From positions 43,747-107,746 of the forward strand of contig CACHEU010000003.1 in NCBI GenBank assembly GCA_902578935.1: 64,000 nucleotides of DNA. Reading direction: 5' to 3'. Of the stretch, positions 16,949 to 25,828 are shown piece after piece. This DNA comes from an uncultured Pelagibacteraceae bacterium. Lineage in GTDB: Bacteria; Pseudomonadota; Alphaproteobacteria; Pelagibacterales; Pelagibacteraceae. The notes under the pieces were generated by a model that saw only the letters and a list, made by a program, of their open reading frames with translations, did no database searches and was not told where the DNA came from. Both the position numbers and the translations under genes were made by a program. How positions within the stretch are numbered: the first letter of the stretch is position 1; the number at the start of each line of letters is the position of its first letter.

Positions 16949-19900
16949 TTACAGTTTTGTAGGAAAAATTTTCTTTTGATCAATATTGTATTTTTTAATT
17001 GCTTTTTCAGCTTGTTTTGATTCCAGTAATTGTTCATTTGCAAGAGCACTTAAGGTGTACACAACAATGTGTTTTTTATCAACTTCGAAAAATTTTCTTA
17101 ACTTTTCTCTGGTATCACTTCTTCCAAACCCATCTGTGCCAAGAGAATAAAAAGGTTTTTTAACAAACGGCCTAATTTGGTCAGAGTAAGATCTTATATA
17201 GTCAGATGCGGCAATTACTGTGCCTTCTTGTCCGTGAAGACAAGTTTCGACGTAGCTTTTTTTTGGTTTTTCGGATGGGCTTAAAAGATTTTTTCTTTCT
17301 ATTTCCATTCCATCTTTCTTTAATTCGTTAAAACTTGTAACGCTCCAAACCTTACAGTCGATGCCATAATCTTTTGATAAAACTTCAGCAGCTTTAATAA
17401 TTTCTCTCAATATAGTTCCTGATCCAAGCATTTGTACTTTTGCTTTCCCCTTTCCCTTGAACTCTTTGAACAAATACATTCCCTTAAGGATACCCTGATC
17501 TGATCCAGCAGGTTTTGCAGGATGAGAGTAATTTTCGTTCATTGCGGTAATGTAGTAGAAGACATTCTCCTTTTTTTCATGCATTCGTTTTAATCCATCT
17601 CTAAAAATTACTGCCATTTCGTATGCAAAAGTTGGATCGTAACTGACACAATTAGGTATCGCAGAAGCCAACAAATGACTGTGGCCATCTTGGTGTTGCA
17701 AGCCTTCTCCAGCAAGTGTTGTTTTTCCCGAGGTAGCACCAATTAAAAAACCTCTTGTCTGAGAGTCTGCAGCTGCCCAGGCCAAATCACCAATTCTTTG
17801 AAATCCAAACATTGAATAAAATAAATAAATTGGAATCATTTCTATATCGTGATTTGTGTAAGCTGTGCCTCCTGCTATCCAAGAAGACATTGCTCCAGCT
17901 TCAGTTATACCTTCTTGTAAAACTTGACCACTTTTGTCTTCCCTATAAGAACTTAATTGTTCAGAGTCCACAGGCTCATATTTTTGTCCTTCGTGAGCAT
18001 AAATTCCTATTTTTTGAAAAAATCCTTCCATACCAAAGGTTCTCGCTTCATCCGGTATTATAGGGACTAATCTCGGCGCTACATTTTTATCTCTAAGCAG
18101 ATTGGCCAACATTCTTACCAAAACCATAGTGGTTGACATTTCTTTGTTGTCAGTTGATTTCATAAAATTTTGAAAAATATCCAGAGAAGGTGTTTTGACT
18201 GGTTTTGCAAACGTTGTTCTTTCCGGAACATTTCCACCAAGTTTCATTCTACAACTCTTAAGGTATTTAATTTCTTTGGAGCTATCTGGGGGCCTGTAAT
18301 ATTCTATATTTTTTACCTGTTTATCAGTTAAAGGAACGTTAAAACGATCTCTATAATACAGCAAATCTTTTTCATCTAATTTTTTCTGCTGGTGAGTGGT
18401 ATTTATACTTTCTCCCGATTCACCCATACCATATCCTTTAATTGTTTTAGCTATTACTACTGTCGGTTTTCCTTTGTTTTTAATTGCAGCATGGTAAGCA
18501 GAATAAACTTTATGTGGATCGTGACCTCCACGATTTAATCTCCAGATATCGGCATCGGTCATATTTGATACTAATTCTTTTAACTTTGGATATTTACCAA
18601 AAAAATTATCTCTTACATATTTTCCACCTTTGGCTTTAAAGGCTTGATATTCTCCGTCTACACACTCAGTCATTCTCTTAACTAGCAATCCAGTTTTATC
18701 TTTTGCTAATAATTGATCCCAATAAGAACCCCAAATAACTTTAATAACATTCCAGCCTGCGCCTCTAAATCTTCCTTCAAGTTCCTGAATTATTTTTCCA
18801 TTACCTCTTACAGGACCATCAAGTCTTTGTAAGTTGCAATTTACTACGAAAATTAAATTATCTAATTTTTCTCTAGCAGCTAATCCTATAGCCCCTAAAC
18901 TTTCAGGCTCATCCATTTCACCATCGCCTAAATGGCACCAAATTTTTCTACCTTCATCTTTTAAAAAACCTCTATTGATAAGATACTTTGTAAATCTAGC
19001 TTGATAGATTGCCATCATTGGCCCTAGACCCATAGAAACAGTTGGGAATTGCCAAAACTTCGGCATGAGCCAAGGATGAGGATATGATGAAAGACCCCCA
19101 GGCTCTACCTCTTGTCTAAATCTATCTAGCTGCTTCTCAGTAATTCTTCCTTCCAAAAAAGCTCTAGCATACATTCCGGGTGCACTGTGACCTTGAAAAT
19201 AAATTAAATCTCCACCAAATTTATTCGTTTTTGCTCTCCAAAAATGATTCATCCCAACGTCATATAGTGTTGCCGCAGAAGCAAAAGTTCCAATGTGTCC
19301 ACCTAGTTCAGGATTTTTTTTATTTGCCCTAACAACCATGGCTGCAGCATTCCATCTGATATAAGCTCTTATCTTTCTTTCTATATTTTGATCTCCAGGA
19401 GACCTGACATCTGCTGATGCCGGAATAGTATTTATATATGGAGTTGTTCTTGTATCTGGTAAAGTTAATCCCTCAGAATAGGCTTCATCTATTATTTTTT
19501 TGATAAGATAACCAGCTCTAGAAGGACCATCATTTTCTATAACTCCTTTTAAGGAATCAACCCATTCTTGAGTTTCTACTGGATCAATATCATCTTTTGA
19601 GATTGGTTGTGCATAGAGTTTCTCTCTTTTTACGATCTGACCATTTGACCTTTCTTCTTTTTGAATTTCTTGGGGTTCGATTTTTTTTTCTTTAATTGGC
19701 TTTTTTTCTTCCTTAACTTTGCTATCTTCTTCTTTAATTTCACTACCTTCTAATGTAACTAAAACACTACCTTCAGAAACTCTATCTCCAATTTTTACTT
19801 TTAGTTCAGAAATTTTGCCCTCAAAGGGAGATGGTACTTCAACACTGGACTTATCGCTTTCTAAGGTAACAATAGGGTCATTTTTTTTGATTTTGTCTCC

Positions 19901-19975
19901 AGGTTTAACAAGAACTTCAATTATTTCTACGTCTTTAAAATCACCAATATCTGGAACGGAAATACTCTTTGCCAT
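16949..19975 (-). CDS. aceE: Pyruvate dehydrogenase E1 (homodimeric) with N-terminal lipoyl domain
   Basis: A 1008-aa protein from the ATG at 19975. An upstream ATG at 20002 adds nine unlikely residues. Residues 1 to about 82 are a biotinyl/lipoyl domain with the lipoylation site ESDKSSVEVPSP and a flanking GDRVSEGSVLVTL strand. Residues about 83-125 are a charged Glu/Lys linker. The rest is the AceE-type homodimeric E1 (GHIGTFASAATLYDVG, the thiamine-diphosphate motif GDGEMDEPES, the transketolase-like C-terminal half). AceE proteins are usually near 887 aa, so the extra length equals the lipoyl domain plus linker. It decarboxylates pyruvate and may carry its own acyl acceptor arm. No E3 gene is adjacent. 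Confidence 0.94.
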   Translation of the reverse strand: MAKSISVPDIGDFKDVEIIEVLVKPGDKIKKNDPIVTLESDKSSVEVPSPFEGKISELKVKIGDRVSEGSVLVTLEGSEIKEEDSKVKEEKKPIKEKKIEPQEIQKEERSNGQIVKREKLYAQPISKDDIDPVETQEWVDSLKGVIENDGPSRAGYLIKKIIDEAYSEGLTLPDTRTTPYINTIPASADVRSPGDQNIERKIRAYIRWNAAAMVVRANKKNPELGGHIGTFASAATLYDVGMNHFWRAKTNKFGGDLIYFQGHSAPGMYARAFLEGRITEKQLDRFRQEVEPGGLSSYPHPWLMPKFWQFPTVSMGLGPMMAIYQARFTKYLINRGFLKDEGRKIWCHLGDGEMDEPESLGAIGLAAREKLDNLIFVVNCNLQRLDGPVRGNGKIIQELEGRFRGAGWNVIKVIWGSYWDQLLAKDKTGLLVKRMTECVDGEYQAFKAKGGKYVRDNFFGKYPKLKELVSNMTDADIWRLNRGGHDPHKVYSAYHAAIKNKGKPTVVIAKTIKGYGMGESGESINTTHQQKKLDEKDLLYYRDRFNVPLTDKQVKNIEYYRPPDSSKEIKYLKSCRMKLGGNVPERTTFAKPVKTPSLDIFQNFMKSTDNKEMSTTMVLVRMLANLLRDKNVAPRLVPIIPDEARTFGMEGFFQKIGIYAHEGQKYEPVDSEQLSSYREDKSGQVLQEGITEAGAMSSWIAGGTAYTNHDIEMIPIYLFYSMFGFQRIGDLAWAAADSQTRGFLIGATSGKTTLAGEGLQHQDGHSHLLASAIPNCVSYDPTFAYEMAVIFRDGLKRMHEKKENVFYYITAMNENYSHPAKPAGSDQGILKGMYLFKEFKGKGKAKVQMLGSGTILREIIKAAEVLSKDYGIDCKVWSVTSFNELKKDGMEIERKNLLSPSEKPKKSYVETCLHGQEGTVIAASDYIRSYSDQIRPFVKKPFYSLGTDGFGRSDTREKLRKFFEVDKKHIVVYTLSALANEQLLESKQAEKAIKKYNIDQKKIFPTKL

Positions 19976-19981
19976 ATAAAC

Positions 19982-19987
19982 ATTATA
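19982..19987 (-). promoter_or_regulatory. Candidate -10 element for aceE
   Basis: A perfect TATAAT on the minus strand ends 6 nt before the aceE ATG at 19975, with no ribosome-binding sequence between. Transcription would begin at about the start codon, implying a leaderless mRNA. The matching -35 region is poor. Confidence 0.35.
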
Positions 19988-20117
19988 CACAATTTTTGAC
20001 ACATTTTATCCGCTTTTTTGACACTTCAACCTTGCAATATATTCTATGCAACTTTTAAGACTTATTTTTAAGAAAAAGAGAGCAGATTTAGACTCTAAAG
20101 TATTAATACAAAAAATT

Positions 20118-20261
20118 TTACTTAGAAAATATTTGGCTAAAGCCAATTAAAAGAACAATAGCAATTATTGTTATATAATAAATCTGATATCCTCTAACTG
20201 TAATTGGCAATTTCTTTTTTGATTTACTAGAGTCTCGTTTTATTTGTTTTGAAATCTTCAT
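20118..20261 (-). CDS. 47-aa single-span membrane protein
   Basis: A small ORF whose ATG overlaps the thiolase stop codon in an ATGA arrangement, which suggests coupled translation. The first 20 residues are basic (MKISKQIKRDSSKSKKK), and one hydrophobic helix follows (YYITIIAIVLLIGFSQIF). No family is recognised. Short cationic-plus-TM proteins of this kind are easy to miss in annotation. The ORF is supported by coupling and by composition unlike random AT-rich frames, but not by homology. Confidence 0.5.
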   Translation of the reverse strand: MKISKQIKRDSSKSKKKLPITVRGYQIYYITIIAIVLLIGFSQIFSK

Positions 20262-21442
20262 TTTCTTTCAACACACATGGCAACACCCATGCCACCCCCA
20301 ATACACAAGGTAGCCAACCCTTTTTTCGAATCTCTTTTTAACATCTCATGAATAAGTGTAACAAAAACCCTTGTTCCCGAAGCTCCAATTGGATGACCCA
20401 ATGCTATTGCACCGCCATTAACATTTACTTTTTCCATTGGTAAAGACAACTCTTTTACCACAGCACAGCTTTGAGCGGCAAAAGCTTCATTTGCCTCTAT
20501 TAAATCTAGATCTTTAGATTTCCATCCAGCAATCTCTAGTGCTTTCTTTGATGATGGAATTGGACCAGTTCCCATAACAGAAGGATCAACACCGCATGAT
20601 GCCCAGGATTTAATTTCTGCCAAAGGTTTTATTCCTCTTTTTTTTGCTTCTTCTTTTGTCATCAATACTACTGCTGCAGCCCCATCATTAATTCCAGAAG
20701 CATTACCAGCAGTTACAGTTCCATCTTTTTGAAAAGCAGTTTTAAGTCTTTGTAAGGCTTCCATCGAAATACCTTCACGTGGATGCTCATCTTTTTTGAA
20801 AGTTACGCTACCTTTTTTTGATTGAATGATAAATGGTATAATTTCATCGTCAAACTTATTTTCTTTTTGTGCTTTCAAAGCTTTTGTTTGTGAGTCAAAA
20901 GCAAATTTGTCTTGATCTTTTCTTGTAACTTGAAATTGTTGAGCAACATTTTCTGCGGTAATCCCCATGTGGTAACCGTTGAACGCATCCCAAAGTCCAT
21001 CTTTGATCATAGAGTCAATTAATTCGGTGTCGCCAAGTTTTTTTCCATTTCTTAAATGAATTACATGCGGGGCTTGAGACATACTTTCCTGTCCTCCTGC
21101 AACAACTATATTTGAATTATTTGAAAGAATTGAATGAAAACCTGAGGCAATAGATCTTAATCCTGATCCACAAACTTGATTTACAACATAAGAAGGGGTC
21201 TCTTTAGGTATTCCAGAATCCATAGAAGCTTGACGTGCTGGGTTTTGTCCGGCCCCACCTGTAAGCACCTGTCCCATGATGACCTCATTTATATCAGAGG
21301 ATTTTAAACTTGATTTTTTTATTGCCTCTGAAATTACAGCAGAACCTAATTTATAAGCTGAAATATTTTTTAGGGTACCCCCTAATGACCCTATGGCAGT
21401 TCTTACAGCAGACGTTATTACTACAGTTTTTTTGTCAGACAT
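20258..21442 (-). CDS. phaA: Acetyl-CoA acetyltransferase (thiolase)
   Basis: A 394-aa thiolase from the ATG at 21442 (MSDKKTVVITSAVRTAIGS). A start seven codons upstream is possible but not family-like. The acyl-accepting Cys lies in NQVCGSGLRSI, the His motif in NVNGGAIALGHPIGASG and the second catalytic Cys in LCIGGGMGVAMC. It condenses or cleaves acetyl-CoA and acetoacetyl-CoA. Whether it works in polymer synthesis or fatty-acid degradation cannot be told from this context. A 47-aa membrane ORF is translationally coupled at its end. Confidence 0.93.
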   Translation of the reverse strand: MSDKKTVVITSAVRTAIGSLGGTLKNISAYKLGSAVISEAIKKSSLKSSDINEVIMGQVLTGGAGQNPARQASMDSGIPKETPSYVVNQVCGSGLRSIASGFHSILSNNSNIVVAGGQESMSQAPHVIHLRNGKKLGDTELIDSMIKDGLWDAFNGYHMGITAENVAQQFQVTRKDQDKFAFDSQTKALKAQKENKFDDEIIPFIIQSKKGSVTFKKDEHPREGISMEALQRLKTAFQKDGTVTAGNASGINDGAAAVVLMTKEEAKKRGIKPLAEIKSWASCGVDPSVMGTGPIPSSKKALEIAGWKSKDLDLIEANEAFAAQSCAVVKELSLPMEKVNVNGGAIALGHPIGASGTRVFVTLIHEMLKRDSKKGLATLCIGGGMGVAMCVERK

Positions 21443-21534
21443 TTTTAAAATAATTACATTCAAATTTGACGGATATCAATGCTATATAAAAACCCTTTAA
21501 ACTTAGTGATTTCTTTGATACTTCAAAGTAGTAT

Positions 21535-21612
21535 GGTCCCATAGCTCAATTGGATTAGAGCGTCTCGCTACGGACGAGAAGGTTGAGGGTTCAAATCCTT
21601 CTGGGACCTCCA
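21535..21612 (+). tRNA. tRNA-Arg (anticodon ACG)
   Basis: A 78-nt cloverleaf. Acceptor arms GGTCCCA (21535-21541) and TGGGACC (21602-21608) pair fully, the anticodon stem TCTCG/CGAGA encloses CTACGGA with anticodon ACG, and the T-loop is GGTTCAAATCC. CCA is encoded at 21610-21612. The base before CCA is T, an unusual discriminator. Confidence 0.96.
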
Positions 21613-21642
21613 ATTTGAAGAGACTTTATAGGGAAATTGAAC

Positions 21643-22287
21643 TTGGAAAAAATCATTATTATTAATACTGGAAGTAGCAATATCTTAAGCTTAAAGAGAG
21701 CGGTAGAAAAATTTAACCACAATGTAACTGTAACCGAGGATTCTAAAACAATTTTATCAGGAGACAAAATATTTTTTCCAGGAGTTGGAGCTTTTAAAAA
21801 AGTTATGGAAACCATTGAGAAAAAAAAGCTAATTGAAACTTTAGGCCAAGTAAAAGAAAAAAAAATTCCCCTTTTTGGAATTTGCCTTGGGCTTCAATTA
21901 TTTTTTGATGAAAGTGAAGAGTTTGGACCAAGCAAAGGTCTTGGACTAATTGGTGGAAATGTTAAAAAGTTACCAACAGATCCAAAAGAAAAATCAAAAA
22001 TCCCAAACATGGGCTGGTTCAAGCTGAATATAAACAAACAATTTACTAGTAAAAACTTCTCTAAATTTGTGAATTCACTTAATGAAAAAGATCTTTATTA
22101 TTTTGTTCATTCTTACTTTGTTAATCCAAGTGAAAAAACAAATATTGTGGCGACTTACAATTTTGCTGGTTATGAGATTCCAGCAATTGTTTCTAAAGAT
22201 ACATTAATAGGCTGTCAGTTTCATCCAGAGAAAAGCGGAAAAAAAGGATTAGAGTTAATTTCTAATTTTTTAAAGCTAGCTATTTGA
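21643..22287 (+). CDS. hisH: Imidazole glycerol phosphate synthase, glutaminase subunit
   Basis: A 214-aa class I glutamine amidotransferase. The nucleophile Cys lies in LFGICLGLQLFF and the catalytic His-Glu pair in CQFHPEKSG. Opening residues (IIINTGSSNILSLKRAVE) and FFPGVGAFKKVM fit HisH. There is no ATG near the start. TTG at 21643 is preferred because AGGG at 21630-21633 sits at a proper distance, while the TTG at 21637 is too close to it. HisH supplies ammonia to HisF in histidine synthesis, but no other his gene is adjacent. It begins about 30 nt after tRNA-Arg and may share its transcript. Confidence 0.92.
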   Translation: MEKIIIINTGSSNILSLKRAVEKFNHNVTVTEDSKTILSGDKIFFPGVGAFKKVMETIEKKKLIETLGQVKEKKIPLFGICLGLQLFFDESEEFGPSKGLGLIGGNVKKLPTDPKEKSKIPNMGWFKLNINKQFTSKNFSKFVNSLNEKDLYYFVHSYFVNPSEKTNIVATYNFAGYEIPAIVSKDTLIGCQFHPEKSGKKGLELISNFLKLAI

Positions 22288-23322
22288 CAAGAGCTGATCA
22301 ATAATTCTTTCTGAATTATATACTTGTTTCCATTTTGGATAATGAATTTTGAATTTTTTCATACTTGATACATACCAAATATGATCACCGACTCTGTTTT
22401 CTTTTTTTAATTCTTTTTTTGTGTAAATATTTGTGAGCTTTTCAATGGTTTGAAAGGCTTCAACTATTGAACAATTAGATTTTCTTCCTCCGCCCATATT
22501 ATAAATTTCTCCTCTTCTTGGTTTTTTAAAAAATTCCCAAAAACATGAAACAACATCAGCGCTGTGTATGTTGTCTCTAACTTGTTTTCCTTTGTAACCG
22601 TAAATAAAATATTTTTTTCTTTCTAAAGCCACTTTTACTAAATATGATAAAAAACCATGTAGTTTTGCCCCAGAATGATTGGGCCCAGTTATGCATCCTG
22701 CTCTGAAACAAACAGTTTTAAGACCAATATTTCTTCCATATTCTTGTACCGCTAAATCTGCATAACTTTTTGAAGCACCAAAAAAACTATGTACACAGTC
22801 ATCAATAGACATTTTTTCAGTAATTCCATTTTTATAAAGGTGATTAGATTTTATTTCCCATCGGGTTTTTTTTTCAATTAAGGGTAATTTGTTGGGATTA
22901 TCCCCATATACTTTATTAGTTGACATAAATATAAATGGAGAATCATAACAGTATTTTTTTGTGAGCTCTAAGAGATTTATTGTTCCTTTAGCGTTTATAT
23001 CAAAATCTTTAAATATATTATTTTTTGCCCAATCATGAGATGGTTGAGCAGCGGAATGAATAACTAATTTAATTCTTTTTTTATATTTTTTAAAAATTTT
23101 TTCTAAACTTTTATAATCTCTAATGTCCAAATTAAAATGTCTATAGTTTTTTATATTCTTTTTTAATTTGTTTTTTATCCAATTTATGTCTCCATCTTTT
23201 CCAAAAAAAGATCTTCTTGAATTATTGTCTATACCTAAAATTTCAAAACCTTTTTTTGCAAAAAATACAGAAGATTCTGAACCAACCAATCCACACGAGC
23301 CTGTTATTAAAACTAGAGCCAT
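22276..23322 (-). CDS. NAD-dependent sugar-nucleotide epimerase (CDP-paratose 2-epimerase-like)
   Basis: A 348-aa extended short-chain dehydrogenase. The Rossmann motif is TGSCGLVGSESSVFF, the Ser/Thr and Tyr-x-x-x-Lys region reads STNKVYGDNPNKLP... FGASKSYADLAVQEYGR, and GKQVRDNIHSADVV is the conserved substrate block. The segment GIDNNSRRSFFGKDGD resembles CDP-tyvelose/paratose epimerases more than GalE, though the exact sugar is uncertain. It probably feeds surface polysaccharide synthesis. Its 3' end overlaps the convergent hisH by 12 nt. Confidence 0.82.
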   Translation of the reverse strand: MALVLITGSCGLVGSESSVFFAKKGFEILGIDNNSRRSFFGKDGDINWIKNKLKKNIKNYRHFNLDIRDYKSLEKIFKKYKKRIKLVIHSAAQPSHDWAKNNIFKDFDINAKGTINLLELTKKYCYDSPFIFMSTNKVYGDNPNKLPLIEKKTRWEIKSNHLYKNGITEKMSIDDCVHSFFGASKSYADLAVQEYGRNIGLKTVCFRAGCITGPNHSGAKLHGFLSYLVKVALERKKYFIYGYKGKQVRDNIHSADVVSCFWEFFKKPRRGEIYNMGGGRKSNCSIVEAFQTIEKLTNIYTKKELKKENRVGDHIWYVSSMKKFKIHYPKWKQVYNSERIIDQLLSNS

Positions 23323-23361
23323 TGATTTAAATATTTCTTTCTGTTATTTGTTAGAATAGAT

Positions 23362-23457
23362 ATGCAATTTTTGAAACGTTTACCTCTTACAAAAGCTGTT
23401 ATTTTATTTTTTGTCATTGTATTTTTTATTATTCTCATTTTAACCTTCGTACTATAA
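23362..23457 (+). CDS. 31-aa hydrophobic single-span microprotein (candidate)
   Basis: A short ORF beginning MQFLKRLPLTKAV, with a basic lead followed by a continuous hydrophobic helix to the C-terminus (FFVIVFFIILILTF). It fills the only gap between the epimerase start and the uppP end and overlaps the uppP stop by 6 nt. The positive-inside start and clean TM helix favour a real membrane peptide. No ribosome-binding site is evident and no family is recognised. Confidence 0.35.
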   Translation: MQFLKRLPLTKAVILFFVIVFFIILILTFVL

Positions 23458-24219
23458 ATAAACAAGAATAAGCAATATTGTTCCTAATATCACTCTATAA
23501 GCTACAAAGAAACTTAAATTAAATTTTTTTAAATAAGCCAAGAAATATTTAATAGTAAGATAGGAGAATATAAATGATAAAAAAGCTGTAAAAATTGCGC
23601 CTGTATTTAATAAATTGTTATTTTCCTTTATTAAGTCATACAAACCATACAGGCTCCAACCTCCCAAAGCAGGTATAGAAAGTAAAAATGATATTTTTGC
23701 AGAATCAACTCTATTAAATTTTAAAAATCTAGATCCAGTAATTATAATTCCTGATCTGCTTACACCCGGAACTAACGCTAAGATCTGAAATAGACCTATT
23801 ATTATCGCACTTTTAATAGTGAAGCTGTTTTTAATATTTTGGTCTATCTTAAATTTGTCGGAAACATAAAGTAGCAAACCAAATATAATTGTTGTCCAAC
23901 CGATCACTTCAAGAGTTCTCAAATTTGAAATTAATCCATATTTTATAAGGAAAAAACCGACAAAACCTAATGGTATTGATGCTATTATTATTTTAAAAAA
24001 TAAGCTTTTATTTTTAGTAAATTCAAAAACTTCTCTTCTAAAGAAAAAAACTACAGCAATTAATGATCCAAAATGAGCACTCACATTAATGACTAACTCA
24101 ATATCTTGATATCCAAATATTTTAGATAACAGATTAACATGTGCTGATGAGCTTACTGGAATAAATTCGGTAATTCCCTGAATTATTGAAACTAAAATTA
24201 TCTGAAGAATATTTTCCAT
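23452..24219 (-). CDS. uppP: Undecaprenyl-diphosphatase
   Basis: A 255-aa polytopic membrane protein of the BacA/UppP family. Both signatures are visible: IQGITEFIPVSSSAHVNL near the N-terminus and VPGVSRSGIIITGSRFL near residue 150. It dephosphorylates undecaprenyl diphosphate so that the lipid carrier can be reused in cell-wall and polysaccharide assembly. It stands alone on the minus strand, divergent from gltD across a 169-nt spacer. Confidence 0.95.
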   Translation of the reverse strand: MENILQIILVSIIQGITEFIPVSSSAHVNLLSKIFGYQDIELVINVSAHFGSLIAVVFFFRREVFEFTKNKSLFFKIIIASIPLGFVGFFLIKYGLISNLRTLEVIGWTTIIFGLLLYVSDKFKIDQNIKNSFTIKSAIIIGLFQILALVPGVSRSGIIITGSRFLKFNRVDSAKISFLLSIPALGGWSLYGLYDLIKENNNLLNTGAIFTAFLSFIFSYLTIKYFLAYLKKFNLSFFVAYRVILGTILLILVYL

Positions 24220-24388
24220 TCTTTGATTAGGTAATTTATATTTAATTCAACTATTGAGTTCACTTAAAATGTTGCATATCTGGTATGCATATAAAATGCT
24301 TATAAATAAAGGCTTTTTTTAAAAAAAAGTAAATAATATTGACCTAAATTTACTTTAAAACTGTTTTTCAATCAATTATTTTACAGCG

Positions 24389-25828
24389 ATGTCAGATAAG
24401 ATGTTGAAATTTGTAAATATAGATCTTCAAAATCCACCCAAGAGATCTGTGGGTGAGAGAAAACAGGACTTTAACGAGATCTATAGCGAATTTATTAATA
24501 AAAAAGCAAAAGAACAATCTAGCAGATGTTCCCAGTGTGGAGTACCTTTCTGCCAGGTTCATTGTCCGCTTCATAATAATATTCCGGATTGGTTAAAACT
24601 TACAGCAGAGGGTAGATTAGAAGAAGCCCATGAACTTGCACAGAGCACGAACAATATGCCAGAAATTTGTGGTCGAATTTGCCCCCAAGATCGACTATGT
24701 GAAGGAAATTGCGTTATAGAACAATCTGGTCACGGCACAGTTACCATAGGTTCAGTTGAAAAATATATTACAGATACAGCTTGGACAAAAGGCTGGATTA
24801 AACCAATTAGAGTAAAAAAAGAAAAAGACCAATCAGTAGGCATCATAGGCGCAGGACCAGCAGGTTTAGCTTGCGGGGAAGAGCTAAGAAAATCGGGCTT
24901 TAAGGTTACAATATATGATCGCTATGATAGACCAGGCGGATTGTTAATTTATGGCATCCCAAATTTTAAACTTGAGAAATTTGTAGTAGAGAGAAGAACA
25001 AAACTTCTCAAGGATTCAGGAATAAAATTTAAACAAAACTTTGAGGTAGGAAAACAAGCAACCCTTGATGAACTAAAAGAAAAGCATGATGCAATATTAA
25101 TTGCAACCGGGGTTTATAAAGCTAGAAATGTTGATATTGAAGGAGTTAATTTGAAAAACATATTTCCAGCAATGGATTTTTTAACAGCTTCAAATCGAAA
25201 AGGATTAGGTGATCAAGTTAAACTTTTTGATGACGGAATTCTAAATGCTCAAAACAAGAAGGTCGTAGTAGTTGGTGGAGGCGATACAGCGATGGACTGT
25301 GTTAGAACTGCGGTTAGACAAAAGGCAATTTCCGTTAAGTGCCTTTATCGAAGAGACAGAGATAATATGCCAGGATCAGCAAGAGAGGTTAGCAATGCTG
25401 TCGAAGAAGGAGTTGAATTTTTATGGTTATCAAGCCCTAATAAATTTATTGGTAAGCAAAAAGTTGAAGAAGTAGAGGTTACTAAGATGAAATTAGGAGA
25501 ACCAGATGAATCAGGAAGAAAAAAACCTGTTATTATTAAAAACTCAAATTATAAACTTGATGCTGACATGGTTATTAAGGCATTAGGATTTGATCCAGAA
25601 GATATACCAAAACTTTTTAATTCAGAAAATCTTGGAATTTCACGCTGGGGAACAATTAAGATTGATTTGAAGACAATGCAAACGAATTTGCCAGGAGTTT
25701 TTGCAGCCGGTGACATAGTTAGAGGAGCTTCTCTAGTGGTATGGGCAATTAGAGATGGAAGAGATGCTGCTGTTCAAATAGAAAAATATCTAAACAACAT
25801 TAATACAAAAAAAGAGCAAGCTGCATGA
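24389..25828 (+). CDS. gltD: Glutamate synthase small (NADPH) subunit
   Basis: A 479-aa flavoprotein. The N-terminal region carries the Cys motifs for [4Fe-4S] clusters (CSQCGVPFCQVHCPLHNNIP and CGRICPQDRLCEGNC), then FAD-binding GIIGAGPAGLACGEEL and NADPH-binding VVVVGGGDTAMDC. The closing FAAGDIVRGASLVVWAIRDG is family-typical. It passes electrons from NADPH to the large subunit. It overlaps gltB by 4 nt (ATGA). The order gltD-gltB is the reverse of the E. coli operon. Confidence 0.96.
   Translation: MSDKMLKFVNIDLQNPPKRSVGERKQDFNEIYSEFINKKAKEQSSRCSQCGVPFCQVHCPLHNNIPDWLKLTAEGRLEEAHELAQSTNNMPEICGRICPQDRLCEGNCVIEQSGHGTVTIGSVEKYITDTAWTKGWIKPIRVKKEKDQSVGIIGAGPAGLACGEELRKSGFKVTIYDRYDRPGGLLIYGIPNFKLEKFVVERRTKLLKDSGIKFKQNFEVGKQATLDELKEKHDAILIATGVYKARNVDIEGVNLKNIFPAMDFLTASNRKGLGDQVKLFDDGILNAQNKKVVVVGGGDTAMDCVRTAVRQKAISVKCLYRRDRDNMPGSAREVSNAVEEGVEFLWLSSPNKFIGKQKVEEVEVTKMKLGEPDESGRKKPVIIKNSNYKLDADMVIKALGFDPEDIPKLFNSENLGISRWGTIKIDLKTMQTNLPGVFAAGDIVRGASLVVWAIRDGRDAAVQIEKYLNNINTKKEQAA

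Noticed and set aside
20046..20150. 34-aa plus-strand ORF (MQLLRLIFKKKRADL...)
   Set aside because: It is basic and plausible, but lacks a ribosome site and overlaps the better-supported 47-aa ORF tail to tail; left out for want of evidence.
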